Below the pieces are notes generated by a model that saw only the letters and a list, made by a program, of their open reading frames with translations, did not search any database and was not told where the DNA came from. Both the position numbers and the translations under genes were made by a program. From Porticoccaceae bacterium (GTDB lineage: Bacteria > Pseudomonadota > Gammaproteobacteria > Pseudomonadales > Porticoccaceae), in contig DNBN01000192.1 in NCBI GenBank assembly GCA_003491845.1, positions 1,048 to 6,412 of the forward strand: 5,365 nt of DNA, in the 5' to 3' direction. Each line of letters opens with the position of its first letter. Positions within the stretch are counted from its first letter, which is position 1. Shown piece by piece: positions 1 to 5,365 of the stretch.

Positions 1-1043
1 CAAGGGCAGGGATTCATTGCTGCAACCAACTGGAATTGAGCTGGGAAACAGGTTTGAGCGGCGATTCTAGAGATCATTATATGTCCTGATTCCAAAGGCT
101 CTCTGAGTACCTCCAGTACATGACGGGAAAACTCAGGCAGTTCGTCTAAAAATAATACTCCATTATGTGCAAGCGATATTTCCCCGGGCTTTGGCGTTCT
201 GCCGCCACCAACTAAAGCCATAGCAGAGGCCGTATGGTGGGGTGCTCGGAATGGACGACTCCAGATATCTTTCCGCAACCCTTTTCCAGCAACCGAATGG
301 ATCGCGGCGACAGCTATAGCTTCAGGATTTGACATAGAAGGCAGTATTCCGCCAAGACGGCTCGCAAGCATTGTCTTGCCCGTTCCTGGAGGACCGCAAA
401 GTATAATATGATGTCCCCCAGTAGCGGCGATTTCTAAGGCACGCTTCGCGTGATGTTGGCCTATAACATCGCGTAGCTCATGCGCCGGATAAGTCTTACC
501 TTTTGTTGAGATAACCCATGGTTCTATTAATTGGCGAGCATGAAGGTGTGCTGAAACTTCTAGTAAATGAGTTGCTGAAAGCACCGACAGCGTCGGTACC
601 AAGGCAGCTTCGTCTGCATTAGATGCGGCAAGGACTAATTCACGTCCACTGTCACAGCATCGTTGAGCTGATGGCAACATTGAATCCACTGATCTTAGGT
701 CGCCTGAAAGTGCTAATTCACTGATGAACTCATACTTATGTAAACTACGTTTCGGTATTTGATCAGAGGCTGCAAGAATTCCAATGGCAATAGCTAAATC
801 GAATCGGCTGCCTTCTTTAGGTATATCTGCAGGCGCTAGGTTGACTGTAATACGACGAGCGGGGAATTCAAAATGTGAATTTATAATGGCACTGCGAACG
901 CGATCTTTACTCTCTTTGACAGAGGTCTCTGGTAATCCGACGATGTTAAAAGCGGGTAAACCATTAGAAAGATGCACCTCCACTGAAATTTCAGGTGCGT
1001 CAATGCCTAATTTTCCACGACTTTTAGTAATAGCAAGTGACAC
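1..1043 (-). CDS. yifB: YifB/ComM family Mg-chelatase-like AAA+ ATPase, 3' end cut off by the window edge
   Basis: I translated this on the minus strand from GTG at 1043-1041. It gives 347 residues and is still open at the window edge; the family is usually about 500 residues, so roughly the last third is missing. The N-terminal domain (about residues 1-180) has the family signatures [19 protein letters not shown] (32-50) and [13 protein letters not shown] (68-80). The AAA+ core carries DVIGQ (192-196), Walker A GPPGTGKT (217-224), RAPHH (266-270), Walker B GVLFLDE (295-301) and AAMNPCP (341-347), whose Asn fits sensor 1. In this family ComM is known as a hexameric helicase that aids branch migration of incoming DNA in natural transformation; YifB is its name in non-competent species. 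GTG is chosen because a strong ribosome site lies 6 nt upstream and the protein then begins [10 protein letters not shown], like known YifB. The gene lies 66 nt behind ubiK and is probably co-transcribed. No frameshift was seen. Family assignment is very secure; a role in transformation here is inference. Confidence 0.96.
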   Translation of the reverse strand, partial: MSLAITKSRGKLGIDAPEISVEVHLSNGLPAFNIVGLPETSVKESKDRVRSAIINSHFEFPARRITVNLAPADIPKEGSRFDLAIAIGILAASDQIPKRSLHKYEFISELALSGDLRSVDSMLPSAQRCCDSGRELVLAASNADEAALVPTLSVLSATHLLEVSAHLHARQLIEPWVISTKGKTYPAHELRDVIGQHHAKRALEIAATGGHHIILCGPPGTGKTMLASRLGGILPSMSNPEAIAVAAIHSVAGKGLRKDIWSRPFRAPHHTASAMALVGGGRTPKPGEISLAHNGVLFLDELPEFSRHVLEVLREPLESGHIMISRIAAQTCFPAQFQLVAAMNPCP

Positions 1044-1049
1044 AACATA

Positions 1050-1055
1050 CCTCCC
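1050..1055 (-). promoter_or_regulatory. Ribosome binding site of yifB
   Basis: Read on the minus strand this is GGGAGG, 6 nt before the GTG codon at 1043. It decides the start: an ATG two bases closer to this site (ATGTTGTGT) is in another frame. No better in-frame start lies between this site and ubiK. Confidence 0.8.
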
Positions 1056-1109
1056 TGTATGTGTTTTGACAGCCCTTACTCCAGGATATTTATTTCCCTA
1101 ATGACAAAG

Positions 1110-1358
1110 CTACTCTTGGTTGAGATGCTGTTCTATTGCTGCCAGTTGTTTTTCTAATCTATCGATCTTCTCTCTGGATCGCGCAAGAATCATTTGTTGG
1201 GTGTCAAATTCTTCTCTGGACACCACGTCTAATTCTGCAAGAGTCTTGTTAATTGCTACCTGCATTACTTGTTTTAACTCATCTCCCAATGCCTGAGCTC
1301 CGTTGATTGATTTTTCGAAGTGATTTTGGAATCGATTAAAAAAATCATCATTTATCAT
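1110..1358 (-). CDS. ubiK: UbiK (YqiC/BMFP-domain) ubiquinone biosynthesis accessory factor
   Basis: This is an 82-residue protein, close to the usual UbiK size of about 80-100. It has an amphipathic N-terminal helix (about 1-40) and the BMFP signature around residues 44-75 (DVVSREEFDTQQ, then LARSREKIDRLEKQLAAIE). The signature forms a heptad-like C-terminal coiled coil. In Escherichia coli, UbiK (YqiC) trimerises and works with UbiJ in a soluble complex needed for efficient aerobic ubiquinone synthesis, possibly handling lipid intermediates. The start is ATG 1358-1356; only a weak Shine-Dalgarno (CTGGAT) lies ahead of it. yifB follows 66 nt downstream on the same strand with no terminator between, so an operon is likely. 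A sigma-70-like promoter is visible upstream at 1419-1446. The pairing of ubiK with yifB near glnK-amtB is familiar from pseudomonads and relatives (recalled, not checked). Confidence 0.93.
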   Translation of the reverse strand: MINDDFFNRFQNHFEKSINGAQALGDELKQVMQVAINKTLAELDVVSREEFDTQQMILARSREKIDRLEKQLAAIEQHLNQE

Positions 1359-1418
1359 TTATATAATCCAGGTTGTGGGGCATCTGAGGGTTTCAAGTTT
1401 ATTCACCTTTATATTTGT

Positions 1419-1446
1419 ATTTTAGCTGAAAACTAACGATTGCCAA
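1419..1446 (-). promoter_or_regulatory. Predicted sigma-70 promoter of ubiK-yifB
   Basis: On the minus strand, TTGGCA (1446-1441, 5 of 6 matches to the -35 consensus) and TAAAAT (1424-1419, 5 of 6 matches to -10) are separated by 16 bp. Transcription would start near 1412, leaving a leader of about 54 nt before the ubiK ATG. It faces away from the nitrogen promoter in the same intergenic region. AT-rich sequence makes chance matches common, so this is moderate evidence. Confidence 0.5.
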
Positions 1447-1459
1447 TAGAAACTTACTT

Positions 1460-1476
1460 TTATTCATTATGGTGCA
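1460..1476 (+). promoter_or_regulatory. Possible upstream NtrC half-site
   Basis: The right half TGGTGCA (1470-1476) is a perfect NtrC half-site. The left half (TTATTCA) keeps only 3 of 7 expected bases. Its centre (1468) is 41 bp, close to four helical turns, from the centre of the stronger site at 1501-1517. This matches the paired arrangement typical of NtrC enhancers, where a weak site is filled cooperatively. Confidence 0.45.
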
Positions 1477-1500
1477 AGAACTTAGTTATTTATTTTTATA

Positions 1501-1517
1501 TGCACCAATCTGATGCA
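1501..1517 (+). promoter_or_regulatory. Predicted NtrC enhancer site
   Basis: The 17-bp sequence TGCACCAATCTGATGCA matches the NtrC dyad (TGCACCA, 3-bp spacer, TGGTGCA) with one mismatch, in the right half. It is centred about 86 bp upstream of the predicted sigma-54 start, within the usual range for an NtrC enhancer. It would activate the porin-glnK-amtB transcript under nitrogen limitation. Neither NtrC nor NtrB is encoded in the window. Confidence 0.75.
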
Positions 1518-1568
1518 AAAATGACCTCAAAGTAGCGCTAATAGGCTTTTTTTTGGAGTTTTTTAAGT

Positions 1569-1584
1569 TGGCACGCAATGTGCA
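1569..1584 (+). promoter_or_regulatory. Predicted sigma-54 (RpoN) -24/-12 promoter
   Basis: TGGCACGCAATGTGCA matches the sigma-54 consensus TGGCACG-N4-TTGCA at all conserved positions except one T of the -12 element. The key GG (1570-1571) and GC (1582-1583) have exactly 10 bp between them. Transcription would begin near 1593-1596, giving a leader of about 58 nt before the ATG at 1653. The NtrC-like sites upstream support the call. It most simply serves the porin, glnK and amtB together, since the two downstream gaps hold no clear promoter. Confidence 0.8.
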
Positions 1585-1594
1585 AAGTAGAAAT

Positions 1595-1610
1595 TGCCTG
1601 ACGGAAGGCA
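1595..1610 (+). other. Small stem-loop at the predicted 5' end of the sigma-54 transcript
   Basis: TGCCT (1595-1599) can pair with AGGCA (1606-1610) across a 6-nt loop. The hairpin begins almost exactly at the predicted transcription start. A 5'-terminal stem can protect an mRNA from decay, but this one has only 5 bp and could be chance. Confidence 0.35.
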
Positions 1611-1652
1611 GCAGATCAAATATTACTTTTAAACTTCTTGGGAGAAGACTAT

Positions 1653-2318
1653 ATGAAAGCGTTTAAAACCGCAGTTTTTGCAGCAACAATGATGACAGCA
1701 GCAACTGGAATGACGGCCGAAATTTCCGGTAACGTTGCGCTGGGCTCAGAATATTTTTTCCGCGGCGTCGACCAGGCTGGCGGTGAAGCTCTCTCTGGCG
1801 GCTTCGATGTTGCATTTGAAAATGGCTTTTATGTGGGAACTTGGGCCTCAAGCATTGATTTTAGTAATGGTCCAGAGTTGGATTACTACGCAGGCTATGG
1901 CGGCTCACTAAGCGATTCTTTGAGTTTTGACGTCGGTTACTTGTTCTATGGGTATCCGGGTGATTCGGCTCTAGATTTCGAGGAATTCTATGGTAGCCTT
2001 TCAATGGGCGATGCCACTGTTGGCTTCAACTACTCAGATGATTACTTCGACTCTACTGGTGAGACGACTTATTTGTATATTGATTACGGCTTTGCATTAA
2101 GCGAAAACCTTAGTTTGGGACTTCATTATGGCACCATTTCTGCGGATGACTCAGAAGCCTACAATGCGGTATTTGGCGACACCATCGATGACTACTCGAT
2201 TTCACTCAGCACTGAATTCAGCGGCGTGGGTGTTGATTTGAGTTTGGTCGACTCCTCAGGTTCTGGCGCCTTAGACGCCGATACTCAGTTTGTTGTGACT
2301 TTTTCAAAGTCTTTATAA
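1653..2318 (+). CDS. TorF family putative porin (TIGR02001-type outer-membrane beta-barrel), acidic
   Basis: This is a 221-residue precursor. Residues 1-22 form a signal peptide ending in MTA, so the mature protein of 199 residues starts EISGNVALG. The N-terminal pattern (GNVALGSEYFFRG, then GGFDVAFENGFYVGTWAS) and the alternating aromatic/glycine strands are typical of this family. The C-terminal strand ends FVVTFSKSL, a Leu-terminated version of an outer-membrane insertion signal. The start is ATG 1653, 8 nt after GGAG (1641-1644); an upstream in-frame TTG (1638) overlaps that site and is less likely. The mature chain is strikingly acidic: I count 33 Asp/Glu against one Arg (37) and one Lys (219). 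The family has no firm substrate. Its position behind sigma-54/NtrC elements and 60 nt ahead of glnK-amtB suggests a nitrogen-related role, such as ammonium or small-nitrogen-compound passage; that is inference. Confidence 0.85.
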   Translation: MKAFKTAVFAATMMTAATGMTAEISGNVALGSEYFFRGVDQAGGEALSGGFDVAFENGFYVGTWASSIDFSNGPELDYYAGYGGSLSDSLSFDVGYLFYGYPGDSALDFEEFYGSLSMGDATVGFNYSDDYFDSTGETTYLYIDYGFALSENLSLGLHYGTISADDSEAYNAVFGDTIDDYSISLSTEFSGVGVDLSLVDSSGSGALDADTQFVVTFSKSL

Positions 2319-2345
2319 GCACAGACCTATCCACTAAACCCAATA

Positions 2346-2717
<372 letters not shown>

Positions 2718-2729
2718 ATTGAGGAATAA

Positions 2730-3968
2730 ATGATGAACGAAATATTTGAACTTCAGTATGCCCTAGATACGTTTTACTTCTTAATGTGTGGCGCGTTGGT
2801 GATGTGGATGGCAGCAGGGTTTGCCATGCTTGAAGCTGGACTTGTCCGATCAAAGAATACTACTGAGATCCTGACCAAGAACATTGCTCTGTTCGCTGTG
2901 GCTTGTACCATGTATATGATCTGTGGATACGCAATTATGTATGGCGGTGACATTTTCCTCTCGTCCATCACTGGTGATGGTGCAACTGGGGCCGAGGAGC
3001 CAGCGACCTATGCACCGTCGGCTGACTTCTACTTCCAAGTTGTTTTCGTCGCTACTGCCATGTCAATTGTGTCAGGCTCGGTGGCAGAACGAATGAAACT
3101 TTGGGCATTTTTGGCCTTTGCTGTTGTCATGAGTGGATTTATTTACCCGATGGAAGGCTCTTGGACTTGGGGTGGAAATGCAGTATTTGGAATGTATACC
3201 CTGGGCGATCTTGGCTTTTCTGATTTTGCAGGGTCTGGAATTGTGCATCTTGCTGGTGCTTCAGCGGCTCTAGCTGGGGTTCTTTTGCTGGGCGCCAGAA
3301 AGGGCAAGTACGGTACTAATGGTTCAATCAACGCTATTCCAGGGGCCAATCTCCCGATGGCAACTTTAGGTACGTTCATTCTGTGGCTCGGTTGGTTTGG
3401 TTTCAATGGAGGTTCTGTGCTAGCCACTGCTTCTGTAGAAAGCGCTAACGCTGTTGCTGTAGTGTTTATGAATACCAATGCGGCTGCTAGTGGTGGATTG
3501 ATTGGTGCATTAATCGTGGCACGAATAATGTTCGGTAAAGCAGATCTCACAATGGCGCTTAATGGTGCTCTTGCTGGTCTGGTTGCTATCACCGCTGAAC
3601 CCTCCACGCCAACAGCACTTCAGGCGACTTTGTTTGGTGCCATGGGTGGAGTCTTGGTTGTATTCAGTATTATTACGTTAGATAAATTGAAAATTGATGA
3701 CCCTGTAGGTGCAATCTCTGTGCATGGTGTTGTTGGTCTTCTTGGCTTATTGCTTGTACCTCTGACTAATGATGGTTCATCTTTCTCTGGTCAGTTGATT
3801 GGCGCGGCAACCATTTTTGTTTGGGTGTTTGGCGCAAGCCTAGTTGTTTGGGGTGTTTTGAAGGCAACTATGGGAATACGCGTATCCGAAGAAGAGGAAT
3901 TCTCTGGTGTTGATATTTCTGAATGTGGTATGGAAGCCTACCCTGAATTTGTAAGTTCCAAGTCCTAA
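2730..3968 (+). CDS. amtB: AMT/MEP/Rh-family ammonium transporter
   Basis: This 412-residue inner-membrane protein has about 11 hydrophobic segments, the family's usual topology. Channel residues are in place: a phenylalanine gate at F106 and F225 (in GWFGFNGGS), the pore histidines H173 (in SGIVHLAG) and H332 (in SVHGVVG), and the structural Asp165 before the first histidine. A cytosolic tail with a run of acidic residues (386-390) follows the last segment, where GlnK is known to dock. The protein passes ammonium into the cytoplasm. Unlike E. coli AmtB there is no long cleavable signal peptide; the chain enters the first membrane segment after about 10 residues. Two adjacent ATGs exist (2730 and 2733); GAGGA at 2721-2725 is 4 nt from the first and 7 nt from the second, so initiation at 2733 is equally likely. 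The gene is 12 nt behind glnK and closed by a strong terminator. Confidence 0.96.
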   Translation: MMNEIFELQYALDTFYFLMCGALVMWMAAGFAMLEAGLVRSKNTTEILTKNIALFAVACTMYMICGYAIMYGGDIFLSSITGDGATGAEEPATYAPSADFYFQVVFVATAMSIVSGSVAERMKLWAFLAFAVVMSGFIYPMEGSWTWGGNAVFGMYTLGDLGFSDFAGSGIVHLAGASAALAGVLLLGARKGKYGTNGSINAIPGANLPMATLGTFILWLGWFGFNGGSVLATASVESANAVAVVFMNTNAAASGGLIGALIVARIMFGKADLTMALNGALAGLVAITAEPSTPTALQATLFGAMGGVLVVFSIITLDKLKIDDPVGAISVHGVVGLLGLLLVPLTNDGSSFSGQLIGAATIFVWVFGASLVVWGVLKATMGIRVSEEEEFSGVDISECGMEAYPEFVSSKS

Positions 3969-3985
3969 CGTTAATCCCCCTTTTG

Positions 3986-4013
3986 ACCGGGGCTTTATGC
4001 CCCGGTTTTTTTT
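3986..4013 (+). terminator. Rho-independent terminator after amtB
   Basis: ACCGGGGC (3986-3993) pairs perfectly with GCCCCGGT (3999-4006) around a 5-nt TTTAT loop, and a run of eight T (4006-4013) follows. The GC-rich 8-bp stem with a T-tract is a textbook strong terminator, 17 nt after the amtB stop. It separates the porin-glnK-amtB unit from the second PII gene. Confidence 0.92.
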
Positions 4014-4039
4014 GTCTGTAAAAAATCACTGTGTAAAAT
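4012..4039 (+). promoter_or_regulatory. Possible sigma-70 promoter of the second PII gene
   Basis: TTGTCT (4012-4017, 4 of 6 matches) and TAAAAT (4034-4039, 5 of 6) are 16 bp apart, giving a start near 4046 and a leader of about 75 nt. The -35 overlaps the T-run of the preceding terminator. No sigma-54 element with correct spacing and no NtrC dyad is visible between 3969 and 4120. The match is weak and AT-rich sequence gives such matches by chance. Confidence 0.3.
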
Positions 4040-4096
4040 AATTTGGTTCCTGGAGATGCAATTTAAGGCAAAAACAGGTATCTTTCTAGGTACTGA

Positions 4097-4459
<363 letters not shown>

Positions 4460-4470
4460 AGCAGCAATGG

Positions 4471-4516
4471 TGTGCCTTACTCAAAAGCTGATATGAGTAA
4501 ATAAGGTACATTTTTT
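4471..4516 (+). terminator. Probable bulged rho-independent terminator after the second PII gene
   Basis: TGTGCCT (4471-4477) pairs with AGGTACA (4504-4510) through one G-T pair. Stacked inside it, TACTCA (4478-4483) pairs with TGAGTA (4494-4499), with a 4-nt bulge (4500-4503) and a 10-nt loop. Six T (4511-4516) follow. The shape is terminator-like but the stem is AT-rich and bulged, so termination may be partial. Only 29 nt separate it from the dsbC start. Confidence 0.6.
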
Positions 4517-4545
4517 AAACAATGTCCCCTCTGAGATTACGTTAA

Positions 4546-5292
4546 ATGAATACTGTAATTCGATTCACTTGGTTATTTATTTTTGTTTTTAGTTCTGCTG
4601 GTGCCAAAACTCCCGAATCAGATGCCGCAGAGTCCCAAATTATTATCGCTAAATTAGAAGCAGCTCGATCGAGTTTAAGCTATAAAGTTATTGGTCGTGC
4701 ACCTATTGAAAATTTTTACGAAGTGCAGGTTGAAAACGGACCCATTTTATATGTTTCTAAGGATGGTAATTATTTTTTTGATGGTTCACTCTATCAGGTC
4801 AAAGTAGGTCAATTTGTAGACGCCCGAAGCTTGCGGATGAACGATGAGAGAGAAGCCATCTTTGGGTCCTTATCGGTTGATGATATGATTGTGTTTAAAT
4901 CTAATGGTACCACCCAAGGTATTATTAACGTTTTCACAGATGTTGACTGCGGTTTTTGTCGCAAGCTGCACAAAGAGGTTCCTCAGTTAAATAAGATGGG
5001 TATTGAAGTTCGATACCTGGCTTTTCCTCGAGCAGGAATTCCCTCTGATGCCTACACAAAGATCGCAACTGCTTGGTGTTCTGATGATCCCCAAGGTAGC
5101 TTAACAAGATCAAAAAATGGGCAGGATGACGTGCCTGCTGTATGTGATAATAACCCGGTTGCTGAGCATTATGAGCTAGGGCAAAAACTTGGTGTTACAG
5201 GTACTCCAGCCATCGTTTTGATGGATGGTTCACTCATTCCAGGTTACAAAAAAGCTGAAGAGATAGCTAAAATATTGGGGATAAAATCGTAG
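4546..5292 (+). CDS. dsbC: DsbC-type periplasmic thiol:disulfide isomerase
   Basis: This is a 248-residue precursor, similar to E. coli DsbC (236). Residues 1-20 form a signal peptide with an AGA cleavage motif. About 21-85 match the N-terminal dimerisation domain (VIGRAPIENFYEV, then GPILYVSKDGNYFFDGSLYQV), a linker follows to about 120, and the thioredoxin-like domain runs to the end. The active site is CGFC (135-138), preceded by FTDVD, and the cis-proline motif is GVTGTPA (216-222, Pro221). A second Cys pair, C178 and C200, has the same 22-residue spacing as the structural disulfide of E. coli DsbC. Such proteins reshuffle wrong disulfides in the periplasm and are kept reduced by DsbD. 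The start at 4546 has only a weak TGAG site about 10 nt upstream; no upstream in-frame start exists because a TAA directly precedes the ATG. A link to nitrogen metabolism is not indicated. Confidence 0.94.
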   Translation: MNTVIRFTWLFIFVFSSAGAKTPESDAAESQIIIAKLEAARSSLSYKVIGRAPIENFYEVQVENGPILYVSKDGNYFFDGSLYQVKVGQFVDARSLRMNDEREAIFGSLSVDDMIVFKSNGTTQGIINVFTDVDCGFCRKLHKEVPQLNKMGIEVRYLAFPRAGIPSDAYTKIATAWCSDDPQGSLTRSKNGQDDVPAVCDNNPVAEHYELGQKLGVTGTPAIVLMDGSLIPGYKKAEEIAKILGIKS

Positions 5293-5307
5293 AGCGGGTC
5301 CTGAAGA

Positions 5308-5326
5308 TAGAGCAATTTTCGCTCTA
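5308..5326 (+). terminator. Weak terminator-like hairpin after dsbC
   Basis: TAGAGC (5308-5313) pairs with GCTCTA (5321-5326) around a 7-nt loop, and an interrupted T-rich stretch follows (5329-5340). It lies 15 nt after the dsbC stop. With a 6-bp stem and a broken T-run it would terminate weakly at best. Nothing else is recognisable from here to the window end. Confidence 0.35.
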
Positions 5327-5365
5327 AATTTGTATTTTATATACTTATTTAGTCAATGTCTGTCA

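Noticed and set aside
784..1101. Plus-strand open frame of 105 codons
   Set aside because: It lies antisense to the yifB start region, where the minus-strand reading gives an unmistakable YifB protein. It has no recognisable motif of its own.
1533..1554. TAGCGCTA palindrome followed by eight T as a terminator
   Set aside because: The palindrome is only 8 bp with no loop, the alternative stem before the T-run is 3-4 bp, and no gene ends nearby on that strand.
1638..1652. Upstream TTG start for the porin adding MGEDY
   Set aside because: The TTG overlaps the purine-rich ribosome site, and the added acidic residues would spoil the positively charged start of the signal peptide. ATG at 1653 fits better.
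2264..2279. TGGCGC with GG-N10-GC spacing and a GGCG/CGCC short inverted repeat near the end of the porin gene
   Set aside because: The -12 part (ACGCC) does not resemble TTGCA, the repeat has only 4 bp, and both fall in conserved coding sequence, so chance is the better explanation.
3143..3607. Minus-strand open frame of 154 codons
   Set aside because: It is entirely opposite amtB, whose reading frame is clearly conserved. Its composition (rich in Ala, Pro, Ile) is what the complement of a membrane-protein gene gives.
4050..4065. Sigma-54-like GG...GC sequence before the second PII gene
   Set aside because: The spacing between GG and GC is 11 rather than 10, the surrounding bases do not match TGGCAC or TTGC, and no NtrC dyad is near.
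5317..5345. Possible promoter (TATACT at 5340-5345) for a gene beyond the right edge
   Set aside because: No acceptable -35 box lies at the right distance, and the downstream gene is outside the window.

Overview
This window looks like chromosome from a gammaproteobacterium. Three things support this: a ubiK-yifB(comM) pair, a sigma-54/NtrC-type control region in front of ammonium-uptake genes, and a periplasmic DsbC. By eye the GC content is about 45%. The single outer-membrane protein is extremely acidic, which would fit a marine or brackish species, but that is inference and the genus cannot be named from the sequence.

Layout. Positions 1-1358 (minus strand) carry ubiK followed by yifB. 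yifB runs off the left edge, so its C-terminal third is missing. A 294-base divergent intergenic region (1359-1652) follows. It holds a plausible sigma-70 promoter for ubiK facing left. Facing right are a near-perfect NtrC palindrome, an upstream NtrC half-site 41 bp away, a T-tract-rich spacer, and a sigma-54 -24/-12 element with exact GG-N10-GC spacing. Downstream on the plus strand are a TorF-type putative porin (1653-2318), a PII protein (glnK, 2379-2717) and an AMT-family ammonium transporter (2730-3968), closed by a strong intrinsic terminator (3986-4013). A second PII gene (4121-4459) and a second, bulged terminator-like hairpin (4471-4516) follow. Last come a dsbC-type disulfide isomerase gene (4546-5292) and 73 bases with only a weak hairpin.

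How the genes fit together. The porin, glnK and amtB have no obvious terminator or promoter between them, apart from one weak internal sigma-54-like match. The sigma-54/NtrC region therefore most simply drives all three when nitrogen is short. This would put an outer-membrane barrel, the inner-membrane ammonium channel and the cytosolic PII gate under one nitrogen switch. The second PII is about 82% identical to the first and has an identical T-loop. It sits behind a terminator without a visible sigma-54 element, so it may be expressed under different conditions. The most interesting point is the strongly acidic, putatively nitrogen-regulated porin as a candidate outer-membrane partner of AmtB. 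No wholly new type of system is evident.
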